A stretch of DNA of 64,000 bases from Limnephilus marmoratus. Its lineage: Eukaryota; Arthropoda; Insecta; Trichoptera; Limnephilidae. Made by a program: the position numbers and the translations under genes. The stretch covers positions 56,586,665 through 56,650,664 of the forward strand of contig OU862906.1 in assembly GCA_917880885.1 (NCBI GenBank). The letters run 5' to 3'. How positions within the stretch are numbered: position 1 is the first letter of the stretch; every line of letters starts with the position of its first letter. The notes beneath the pieces were generated by a model. That model was not told where the DNA came from, did no database searches, and saw nothing but the letters and a program-made list of their open reading frames with translations. This document shows, one piece after another, positions 22,702 to 31,656 of this stretch.

Positions 22702-25700
22702 TTACTGGTGGTATAGGTTCATATGTTCCTTAAAGAAATTTCGCCCCTTTTCAGATATCCATTTATGCACACCGGTTGCAAAGTGAGTAAGTGTTTTTGA
22801 TGTTTTGATGTCGTTATTTAACGTGTTGAATATTTTAGGTGCGATGTATGAGTATTGCCTTTGTGAAAAAGTGGTTTTTGTTACAGGAATTATGCATTTT
22901 CCATGCTTTGAGTAGCGTGTATGTATGTCCGTTTGCGTAGAGTTTATCAATCCATTTTTCCAGATATGGATAAGAGCTATCTTGATATATAGTTGGCGAA
23001 TGTCAAGGACTGTGAGTTTCTTGAAAAGTGGCTCTGATGGATGAGAGGGGGAACATTTGAAGATGACCCTTAGCAAAAGTTTTTGTACGGTCACTAGAGG
23101 GTAGAGGATGGATGCTGCACAACCTCCCCATCCTATAATACCATACGTTGCTATCGATTGAAATAGAGCAAAATATACAGTTCTTAGAGTGTTTATATCA
23201 AGGATTGATCGTAGAGAATAAAAAATATGGCATAACTTACGGAGCCTCTTAGTTATGGAGTTAATATGGGCCTCCCAGCGTAATTGGTTATCTATTATGA
23301 CACCTAGGTATTTTATTTCATTTGATGGTTTAAGATTTGGGCATGAGCAGCTATTATTGGGTGTTTGTGGAGATGTGTCTAGATTTTGTGAGCAAGTGTG
23401 AATGATTAATTTAGGAAAGTTTTCTGGGAGTGTGAATTTACGGATTGAAAAGTGTATGTATTGTGTTTTTTGTACATTTAGGGTGAGGAGGTTGGAGTCT
23501 AGCCATTTTTTAATTTTGTTAAGACCATAATTTGCCTTTTCTATTGATGTCTTCCATGTTTTGCTAGTGAATATGATAACCGTGTCATCGGCGAAAGATA
23601 TTATATTACCATCAATGTCCAGTTTCAATAGGGAGTTCATGTATATGAGAAATAGGAGCGGACCTAGAACACTTCCCTGGGGCACACCGTAGGAGATAGA
23701 TAGACATTTACTTCTATATGCTCGATTTGCGTGAAGGACAGTTGTTTGCGATCTTTGTGTAAGATAGCTTTTAAACTATTTTAGGGCAGTACCTTCTATC
23801 CCAATCTGTTGCAGTTTTTTTAGGAGAATGTGATGTGAAATAGTATCAAAGGCTTTAGATAAGTCTAGAAAGACAGCAAGAGGTTTATTACCCTTATCAA
23901 GGTTATCGGATATCAGTTTGGTGAAGGTTGCAATTGCATCATCAGTACTACGGTTTTTGCGAAAGCCATACTGGTTATTTGAAAGGATTTTATTTTTCTC
24001 AAGGAACTTAACCAGTTTTAGTTTTACTACATTTTCAATGATTTTGGAGATTGTGCTCAGTAGAGATATTGGCCTGTAACTATTTACGGAAGATCTGTCA
24101 CCTGATTTGTAAATAGGGATGATTGAGGCATGTTTAAGGGAGTTTGGGAATATACCGGATTGGAGGCTAAGGTTTATAATATGCTCTAGAGGCTTGGCTA
24201 TAAATATTTTTAAATGTTTTGTAAGTTTAGTAGAGATTTCATCTATTCCTGTTGAGTGAGTATTTTTTAAAGTTGATATGATTTCTATAATTTCTAATTC
24301 TGTAGTGGGGGTGAAAAGGAAAAGACTATATCTCAGGTGAGTCAGGGATATTTCGTTTGCGAGTTCATGCTCCGAAACACTATTTCTTGTCAGAATATGA
24401 TTGGAAAGGTTAGAACCAATTGTGGTGAAAAACTCATTGAGATGATCTGCGATTTTTTCAGATTCATTACCTGTGTTTGTTAGTAAATGACCATCAACGT
24501 TAATCTTGTTTATGGGTGTTGTCGTTACTTTAGTGTAAGATATGTCTTTAATGATATTCCATATTTTTTTCTTGTCATTCTCTGCGTTATTTATTTGTTT
24601 TTTGTAGTAATCTTCTCTGGCCTTTAAAGTAATTTTTTTGCACACATTTCTGTATTTCTTGTAAAACAGGTGAGAATCATGGTCGTTGGGATTTTTTTTA
24701 CAGAGTGCGTGTAGTTTATCGCGCTTACGAATAGAGTGTAGGATACCAACAGTTATCCAAGGCTTAAGTTTAGAATCATGGTGTTTAGGTTTATGAGTTG
24801 TGTCTGATGTTGCGTTGGTTAGATGTATATGTAGTGTGTCAACAAGAGATTTGCAGGCCAGACTGGGATCAATCTGTTTGTAAACATTTAACCAATTTTC
24901 TTGAGAGACCAAGTCAAAAAGTGTATTGTAAGATATTTTCTTTTGCGTGATTACGTGTTGCGGTGGTTTATGTATTTTATGAGACAGAGCTGTTATGGTA
25001 GCGTAGTGGTCTGTGACAGTGCATTGGTATACAAGAGATCTGGTTTTTAATTTACATTTTGAAAATACATGATCAATGCAACTCACAGACGAGCCAGATA
25101 TCCTGGTGGGTGCTGTAATGGCTGGGATGAAACCTTGTAGTGTTAGTAGGTTTATATATTCATTGACTTGAGGATGTGTGGAATTAATTATATTTATATT
25201 GAGATCACCGATAATAAGGGTATTATCACAATTTTTCACACATGATAGAGATTGATTAAGTGAATTTAGAAATGGGGTTATGTTAGATGTGCTTGGTGAT
25301 CGATATATAGAAAATATGGTTACATGGTTTTCTATTTGAATTTTGAGACAATTTGAGTCGTTGATTATGATTTCGTTCACTGAGTGAGATATATGATTTT
25401 TGATGAATACGATAACTCCTTCGTTCTGTGTTAGGTTATTCTGTGTGTTGTAGTGGGTGTAGTTTGTTATGTTTTTTGGAATGTAGTTTTCATTGATCCA
25501 GCATTCAGTTAAAATGATTATGTCAAAGTCTGAATTCAGATCTGTGAGAACTAACAATAGTTCGTTGAAATTACGGTTTATGCTTCTGACATTTATTGAG
25601 AAAATTTTTAGGGCAGGTTGAGTTAATATTTTTTGAACTTCGAGAGGACTGTTTGTCTCTGTACATGGAATTATGGACAAATTGTCCAATTGATCAGTTA

Positions 25701-25710
25701 TATCTACCAT
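22702..25710 (-). pseudogene. LINE-2 ORF2: endonuclease-reverse transcriptase, one stop
   Basis: About 1,000 codons. EEP endonuclease: FSINVRSINRN, ILTECWI, IGDLNINI, CIDHVFSK and TDHYA. RT: VNSYRPISLLSTISKIIEN, NQYGFRKNRSTDDAI, VFLDLSKAFDTI, VPQGSVLGPLLFLIYMN, ISFADDTVI (FADD at 23584-23595), LLTLNVQKTQYIHFS, IKYLGVIIDNQLRWEAHI, YGIIGWGG and a C-terminal YIAPKIFNTLN block. An in-frame TAG at 23776-23778, between AFDTI and VPQGS, divides it into 644 and roughly 330 codons. The reading frame is identical on both sides (checked by position), so a single base change is enough to explain it. Endonuclease and RT active-site residues all look kept. Read-through or an assembly error are alternatives to a dead copy. 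Confidence 0.92.
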
Positions 25711-26000
25711 TTTTAATGTTTGTATAAAGCATAGTAGGTTGTAATGGTTTTGATGTAATCACAATAACACATTTTTTGCATAATAAGAAAACTAGATTAC
25801 TGGAAAGAGGTGATTGTATTAAGTTATTTGATCGATTAAAAACAATGATGGGGTATATGCTTTTGTTAAATATCTTTGGGCTAGAAAAATTCATTAATAC
25901 GTTTTTTGTAACAGAGAGTATCAAGTAATACATAAATGAATATACAACAATATACAAGAGAATCAAGTAAAATAAAAGTATACCAAAGGACGAAAATTGA

Positions 26001-26927
26001 TTATAAGTTATTTGGTGAGGGAGATGAAATGTTTTTTGTTTTTTCATTGATAAGTATAACGGGTGTCCCAACGTCCTTGCGTACATATATTTGTCCCCCT
26101 CGGATCCAGGCAAACTTAAAAATATTGTCTCGTGCAGCCTTACGTGCAAGAAACCAATGATGTTTAGCTCGAAATGTCAAGTGTTCACTGATATAAATCT
26201 GGGAGCTCTTTCCTGCCATTCCTATGATATTTGTGTTTAGTTTATCCTCCCGATTTGCAGATCGCTTGTTAAATGTTTTTATGTCATTCAAGAAGATGTC
26301 ACGGTCATCGTTTGTTTTGAATCTGAGGATTATCGGCCGTTGTAAATCTTTGTTGGTTTTTTGTCCAGTACGGTTGGCTGCTTCCATGTTTTTCAGTTCT
26401 GTTCCGGCATTTGTAATTTTTTGGATATTGAAAACAACATTTTTTAAGTCTTCTCCGCTTACTTCCGGGATTCCGCGTATTTCCGCGTTTTTCGACCTGT
26501 TTTCCCTGTCTAAATTTTCAAATTGTCCTTCTATTTGCTCTAGGCGCGCTTCAAGATCACAGTTTTTTTTTTCAAGTTTTTTGTTTATATTCTCAAGTTC
26601 GTGGACTCGAAGTAGGATATCCTCGTATTGTTTACTCATTGTTGTAATTGTGGCGAGAATTTGGGTGTTTTGGTCGAATATTGCGTTTTGTTTTAGTAGT
26701 AGTTCGTTGTCCAAAGTTGAGGCACCGCTGGCAGTGACGTTGAAAGCCGGAGTGTCAGATAGGCATTTCTTGCATTTAATTTGGGCGCGTCGCTCCTTAG
26801 TGAGTCGACGGTATGAGCTCTCTGCCACTCCGCCGCAGTGCAGATGGAATATTCCCTTGCACACGGCGCAGGTAAATACGGACTCTTCGGAGAGAGTGGG
26901 TTCTGAACAGGCTTTGCAATTATTCAT
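26001..26927 (-). CDS. LINE-2 ORF1: PHD-like zinc finger, coiled coil, RNA binding
   Basis: 308 codons, intact. I chose the ATG at 26925-26927 because the cysteine finger starts there: MNNCKACSEP then C-x2-C...H-x2-HC...C-x2-C (residues about 4-58), a PHD/RING-like zinc module. Next comes a long charged coiled coil (about residues 75-145, MSKQYEDILLRVHELENINK), then NAEIRGIPE (about 147), RPIILRF and a C-terminal block ending ISEHLTFRAKHHWFLARKAA...FAWIRGGQIYVRKD, as in L1-type/FP-like ORF1 proteins. It would bind the element RNA. Upstream in-frame codons to 27080 lack conserved features and are probably 5' UTR. Confidence 0.85.
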   Translation of the reverse strand: MNNCKACSEPTLSEESVFTCAVCKGIFHLHCGGVAESSYRRLTKERRAQIKCKKCLSDTPAFNVTASGASTLDNELLLKQNAIFDQNTQILATITTMSKQYEDILLRVHELENINKKLEKKNCDLEARLEQIEGQFENLDRENRSKNAEIRGIPEVSGEDLKNVVFNIQKITNAGTELKNMEAANRTGQKTNKDLQRPIILRFKTNDDRDIFLNDIKTFNKRSANREDKLNTNIIGMAGKSSQIYISEHLTFRAKHHWFLARKAARDNIFKFAWIRGGQIYVRKDVGTPVILINEKTKNISSPSPNNL

Positions 26928-27167
26928 GTTGTGGAATAGTATTATGTTAGTTAGGTAGTAAAGTTGTCCTTGCGCCTGTTGGTAGGCAAGATTCGTAACA
27001 CGAGTGCTAAATTTTGTTTCTGATGTCTTTGTCAGGCGATCTGTTTCAGAATAATTGACGAACCTACGACGGTTCACCAATTCAACTGGTTTTATTGATC
27101 CGCTATGAGATGGCGCTATTGTTATTTCTTAACACCTTAGTGGTTTATAAAGAAAAAAATAAAAATC

Positions 27168-27268
27168 TTTGGCGGCAATAGGGATCGTACTCGCGTCCTC
27201 CAGGTATCGGTGCGAGCAGACTAGGCTAGCTTGCTCGGCGTTCTTACCACTACACCACGAACGAGTTA
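27168..27268 (-). repeat. tRNA-like sequence, SINE head or tRNA pseudogene
   Basis: The minus strand has TGGTGTAGTGGTAAGA (box A-like, about 27241-27256) and GAGTACGATCCC (box B-like, about 27182-27193), spaced by an elongated middle with GCTCG stems. No clean cloverleaf with an anticodon could be drawn, so a SINE head or pseudogene is likelier than a working tRNA. Confidence 0.5.
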
Positions 27269-27589
27269 TGGGCACTCGTCAAATAACAGTGATATTAAAG
27301 GATCCACAGCTCTTGTATATTAATTACTCGGTGTGTGATGATTCTTTCTTTTGGTAACAACACTGTCTGACACAAAACACTTTGTTAATCCACTTGAAAT
27401 AAGAATAAATCTGATTGTTTACAGTTCACTAAGTAGACAATTCACTTTCCTGATTTTCAGGAACACGTTTACCGATGAATTGCTTGGTTATTGTGTACTG
27501 TAAGCCACTGTAAGTAACAAATTTAGGTGATTTCTGAAGAGCGATATTTTGGCGTGCGGTCTGATTGAGAGGTACTTATATTGGTTGAG
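27269..27589. other. no gene seen
   Basis: Spacer between the tRNA-like sequence and the next repeat; nothing supported. Confidence 0.35.
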
Positions 27590-27720
27590 ACATGAAACGG
27601 AAATAACGCTAGGACTGCGCTCATTGGTCGCTTTGATTATTACCGCACTTTTCAAGTATTTGTTGAGATTGTTTTGGTAAAGTTTCGCTTCTACCGCGTG
27701 TAAACTGCACTCGATTATTT
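27590..27720. repeat. GAAGTGAAACTTCT-family repeat, right half
   Basis: ACTGCGCTCATTGGTCGCTTTGATTA, TTTTCAAGTATTTGTTGAGATTG and AAAGTTTCGCTTCTACCGCG match 37805-37890 with few changes. Its left half is missing or different. LINE-2 lies between this and the left-half copy at 21789. Confidence 0.75.
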
Positions 27721-27799
27721 TTTCTACGGAGACACGTGACGTCACACGTCACACACCATAGACGAAAATAAAGTAAACTAAAAAAGGCGCGACCGTAGA

Positions 27800-27867
27800 C
27801 AAGTTGATTTTTTTAGTGTTATTAAAATCTAACACAGAAACCGGAAATACAAAATTTTTGAAAAGCC
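27800..27867. repeat. direct repeat flanking the transposase, copy 1
   Basis: GTTGATTTTTTTAGTGTTAT, AAAATCTAACACAGAAACCGG and GAAATACAAAA resemble 29098-29167. Roughly 60 bp. The two copies bracket the transposase pseudogene in the same orientation. Confidence 0.5.
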
Positions 27868-27934
27868 AAAATATTTTCTCAAGACAACAAGGCTAAACTG
27901 ATAAAGTGTTGTTCTGAGTAAATAAGCTATATAA

Positions 27935-28905
27935 AGGGTGGCGCAAAACTACTTATATGGTTTGAATGTTTAATAGCTTTTAAATTTTGCGAAGAAAACT
28001 TGTGGAATTTGAAATGGAACACTACACAACAGAACGGCAAAGAATAATTGTTGAATTTTATTTTGAAAATCAACGGTCAATTGCAAATTTTCGACAACAT
28101 GGTATAGTAAGACACCTTCCATGTACCGGAATACCACGTACGGTTCACACGGAAGAAAATATCTAACGTGCTGTGGATAGTGTGCAGGACAGTCCAGAGA
28201 CATCAACAAGAAGACGTACCGCATAACTGGGGCTATCGCGGAGGTCTGTTCAGAGGATTTTGGCCACAATGCACATGTTCCCCTATAAGGTTCAGCTTGT
28301 GCAAGAATTGAAGCCGATAGACTACCAACAACAGTTTAATTATGCCGTTTCATTCCGACAAAAAGCTGAAGAAAATCGCGATTTCATTAACAATTTGATA
28401 ATGAGCGGTGAAGCCCATTTCCAATTGAATGGTTTCGTTAACAAGCAAAATTGCAGGATATGGGCAGGATATTTATTTTAAAATGCACATGACGCCTCAG
28501 TTACGGTTAATGGTGCTGAATATCGAACTGCTGGAAAATTTTTTTGAGACCAGCTGTAGAAAACCATCCACAGTTATGGTTCCAACAAGATGGAGCCACA
28601 GCCCACACTGCGAGGGATACAATGGCTATGTGGGATATATATACGGGACCTCTTTGGCGAACGCATTATTTCGCGCAGAAGCGATTTCAATTGGCCCCCT
28701 CGTTCACCGGATTTAACAGCGCCAGACTGTTTTATTTGGGGTTATTTGAAAGAAAGGGTATACGTAAATAAGCCAGCCAAATGAAATTCAAGCCATAACA
28801 CCGGAAATTTTACGAAAAGTTTTGCAAAATGTACTGGAAAGAGCACGTTTGTGCGAAACCGAAAATGGCCACCACTTGCGGGATATAATTTTTCACACTT
28901 AAGCA
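27935..28905 (+). pseudogene. IS630/Tc1/mariner transposase pseudogene
   Basis: Broken plus frames read in order: an N-terminal helix-turn-helix region (MEHYTTERQRIIVEFYFEN at 28015), a second helix-turn-helix (RRTA..GLSRRSVQRIL about 28215-28260), the first catalytic block (GEAHFQLNGFVNKQNCRIW, 28405-28465), WFQQDGATAHTAR with the second catalytic Asp (28575-28620), and NWPPRSPDLTAPDCFIWGYLKERVY (28690-28765). This order is diagnostic for the DDE superfamily. At least four frame changes plus a stop. The sequence opens with GGGTGGCGCAAAACTAC near 27938; no matching right TIR was found. Confidence 0.85.
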
Positions 28906-29097
28906 AAAAATATTCCTCATTAATATACTGTTTAACAAAATAATGATAATAATAATTAACCATTAAATATAAAAGTTATTTCAAACGAAAGAAAGAAAAT
29001 TTTTCTAATTTTCTTACGTAGTTTCCTACAATATCAAATTTTGACATTTCTCTGCTTAAAACAGAAAAATGAAAAACTCGTAATAACATGTGAAATA

Positions 29098-29167
29098 GTT
29101 GACCTTTTAATGTTATAAAAATCTAGATACCTAACACAAAACAGGAAATACAAAAATATTAAGGCAA
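29098..29167. repeat. direct repeat flanking the transposase, copy 2
   Basis: GTTGACCTTTTAATGTTATA, CCTAACACAAAACAGGAAA and TACAAAAATATTAAGGC pair with copy 1 at 27800. Confidence 0.5.
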
Positions 29168-29199
29168 TATCTTTATGTGGCACGGTATTAGCGAGTTAA

Positions 29200-29440
29200 T
29201 ATGAATGAATTCATGGAATCATGGGCCACCAAAGCAATATGATTTACATTAACACAACCTCCAGTAGCTTTCACTACTTTTTTTAACAAATATCCTGCAA
29301 CGATGAATCCTATAATGAGTCGATGTGTATGGAAAATGAATCACAGATTTTCTTCATGGTTTTATATAAACCTTTGGCAGCAATTGGCACCTCACAGGGC
29401 TCTGAAATCACGTTAACATTCTGAAATAGACATATTCATA
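29200..29440 (-). pseudogene. possible coding remnant, unrecognised
   Basis: The minus strand reads VISEPCEVPIAAKGLYKTMKKICDSFSIHIDSL, a stop, then in another frame AGYLLKKVVKATGGCVNV. The composition is protein-like and HIDSL...AGYLLKK loosely resembles DNA-transposase text, but I cannot assign a family. Confidence 0.25.
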
Positions 29441-30064
29441 AAATCAAAAATAGAAAAATGAAATAATTAAATAATAATAATTAAATAATAATAGCTACAT
29501 TCAAAAATATAAATTAAAAATAGTTAAAGAACAAAGCTTCGAAAAATTTTCCTTTCGCGTAATATAAAACAAATATTAACCTTCATTATCTTCTGCGTTC
29601 CTTGTATAGAATTGCATTATTTACAGCGTTTGGCAATGCGTTTTGAAAGCACTGTCATAAAAAAATATTTATTTTCGTTTCGTTGGCGTCAACACCGTAC
29701 AAGTTTTGACAAGCAAGCCACGAACTATTCCGCCGCAAATGTAAATGTCAAATAAATAAACCAAAGAAATGCAACAGTTTTTTCCACAGAAAATCAAAGC
29801 TTTCTATTGGTGGATATGGTAGCCGGGGACTTGTGACGTCACACATCGATTCGGTTGAAATTTTGGATCGGAGTTATACCCCCTGCGGTGAGGTAAATTC
29901 AACTGAATCTTCTGCTGGAGGGCAAGCAGTCGGTAAGTAATTGCCTATAATATAACAATGGTACAATAATCAAATTAGTGCTAGCAATTATCGTTAGTGC
30001 CATTTTTTATTTATTTTGTGACTATAATATTATTGAGGATTTATTTGAAAAATTATTTGTAAGC
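29441..30064. other. no gene seen
   Basis: AT-rich. TGTGACGTCACA near 29835 recalls GTGACGTCAC near 27735, a palindrome of the CRE type, with no further support for a regulatory role. Confidence 0.3.
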
Positions 30065-30162
30065 AGATGTTTAAATAAGTTTTAAGATTTTCACGGCCAA
30101 AAGCATTTTCGTTATATGTTTTTGGGGTGTTGTGCCGTGTTGCGCTACCTCCTTCTTTAGCC

Positions 30163-30200
30163 AACGTTTCGGACATCGTTGCAGTGTCCATCATCAGGGC
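30163..30200 (-). ncRNA. hammerhead-like ribozyme motif
   Basis: On the minus strand: GCC, CTGATGA (30191-30197), stem II GGACA/TGTCC with a 9-nt loop, GAAAC (30166-30170), then GTTGGC. Stem I is GCC/GGC. Stem III is the self-complementary ACGT with no loop. One extra base lies between CTGATGA and stem II. Confidence 0.65.
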
Positions 30201-30245
30201 AGATCCGGCAGATCCGGTAGATGATCTACCGGATCTGCCGGATCT

Positions 30246-30286
30246 GCCCTGATGATGGACACTGCAACGATGTCCGAAACGTTGGC
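30246..30286 (+). ncRNA. hammerhead-like ribozyme motif
   Basis: CTGATGA at 30249-30255, GGACA 30257-30261 pairing with TGTCC 30271-30275, GAAAC 30276-30280, GTT 30281-30283 (candidate cleavage after T30283), GGC 30284-30286 pairing with GCC 30246-30248. Same motif as the opposite arm. Confidence 0.65.
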
Positions 30287-30350
30287 TAAAGAAGGAGGTA
30301 GCGCAACATGGCACAACACCCCAAAAACATATAACGAAGATGTTTAAATA

Positions 30351-30779
30351 TTCATATATTTTCTGTAACTACTTCTTTAGTCAAATTTTTCTTATGAGAT
30401 GTTTCACTCTCACGAGTTCAAGGGGATCTGTAGACGTTGGCAAATGAGATAATATGCTCTGTGGTTTGTAATTATCAAAATTAAGTGTCTTAAACAATGC
30501 ACGTTTTTTCACCCCTTGTACCTATGCGTCAGGTATGCACAGAACCTGTGCCAAGACTGGGGGTGTCATTCAATAAAGCCACCTGTCGCTCTTAGTAAGA
30601 TTAGACTGAAGGTTTCTTAACTAGCGCAATCTGTCCCTAGTCTAGATTATTTTAATTTATCCTAGTGGATAGAAACTTGTTGAAAAAAAAGAATTATGTA
30701 CTCAAAATCAAATACCTAGCCAGTTAATAATTTTTTTTTTATGTTTAGGCGAAACCATGGAATTTTACATATTTGACGG
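30351..30779. other. no gene seen
   Basis: No supported feature between the first HHR-IR element and LINE-3. Confidence 0.35.
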
Positions 30780-31548
30780 GTTTAAGAATTTATTTCTTTA
30801 TTTATTAATCTTAAGTTAGCTCACATCTTTGTGTGTGCTAATATTTTATAAAGATATAAACATTTACATTGGTTGGCAAACATAATCATTCTTTTAATAT
30901 TACACATAAATAAAGACATTAATAATTGAGGTAGACATATTTTCCTAATTCTTTTTTAAACTTATTTATATTTTCTATCTCAGTAATTTCATTCGGGATG
31001 TTGTTATACAGTTGGACGGCCTGGTACATCAGAGATTTCTGGGTGTTTGATTTTTTTCTTGTCGGCAGTCTAATTTGCTTTGAATTTCTTGTCCCTTGAC
31101 CGTGTGTTTCGTTATTATAATGTATTTTTCTTTTTAGTTCCTTAGACATCGTCCCCATGTTAATTTATGTAAAAAATAAGTACATTCAAATACACAGTTT
31201 GCTTCACCGTCAACATATTTAGCTCTTTTAGCATTTCTCGTATTCGTGTATATTGCGCTTATGTATTATTCGCATTGCTTTATTTTGCAGTATTTGCATT
31301 TTTTTCATTTTCTCTTCATTGCAGAGAAAAAGAATACTTGAACAGTAATTAAAATGTGGTGATATAATTGTATTATATATTATCTGGCATGTTTCTTTAT
31401 TTACTTTGTTTCTGATTCTACCAAGAAATGATAATATTTTTTTTGTAATTTTTTTAATTGTGTAATCTGCATTTTTTGAGAAGTTCAATTTTGATGGTTA
31501 TTTCCTTTTGGGGTATTATGCCGTGTTGCGCTACCTCCTCCTTTAGCC

Positions 31549-31586
31549 AACGTTTCGGACAGCGTTACAGTGTCCATCATCAGGGC
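31549..31586 (-). ncRNA. hammerhead-like ribozyme motif
   Basis: Minus strand: CTGATGA (31577-31583), stem GGACA/TGTCC, GAAAC (31552-31556), GTTGGC; stem I GCC/GGC. Confidence 0.65.
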
Positions 31587-31615
31587 AGATGTGTGTCCAT
31601 CTTCAGGGCAGGGCA

Positions 31616-31656
31616 GATCTGATGATGGACACTGTAACGCTGTCCGAAACGTTGGC
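31616..31656 (+). ncRNA. hammerhead-like ribozyme motif, stem I changed
   Basis: CTGATGA at 31619-31625, stem GGACA/TGTCC, GAAAC 31646-31650, GTTGGC. The 5' stem I bases are GAT, not GCC as in the other arm, so stem I is weakened. Confidence 0.55.

Larger units (their letters stand above)
21925..27165 (-). mobile_element. LINE-2: near-intact non-LTR retrotransposon
   Basis: Minus-oriented, about 5.2 kb: a 5' UTR (about 27165-26928), ORF1 (26001-26927), a spacer of about 290 bp, ORF2 (22702-25710), a 3' UTR (22701-21946) and a poly(A) tail seen as a T-run at 21925-21945. Only one lesion is visible in the coding parts, a TAG in ORF2. This implies a recent insertion. The 5' boundary is approximate; I could not find a TSD by eye. 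Confidence 0.88.
30078..30337 (-). mobile_element. HHR-IR element 1: palindromic hammerhead element, 13-bp TSD
   Basis: 260 bp flanked by the perfect 13-bp duplication AGATGTTTAAATA (30065-30077 and 30338-30350). Two near-perfect inverted arms (about 30112-30220 and 30224-30337) meet at GGTAGATGATCTACC. Each arm carries one hammerhead-like motif (CTGATGA, stem GGACA/TGTCC, GAAACGTTGGC). Outside the palindrome, on the minus-strand 3' side, is a tail TTTGGCCGTGAAAATCTTAA shared with the copies at 31495 and 44255. No protein. Variable-length staggered TSDs fit PLE-type retrotransposition better than cut-and-paste; that part is inference. Confidence 0.85.

Noticed and set aside
26224..26958. 244-codon open frame on the plus strand
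   Set aside because: It is the antisense of LINE-2 ORF1, which has clear zinc-finger and coiled-coil motifs on the minus strand.
27725..27750. CRE-type promoter (TGACGTCA) near 27735 and 29835
   Set aside because: The 8-bp palindrome alone is weak evidence and no transcript start or gene is nearby.
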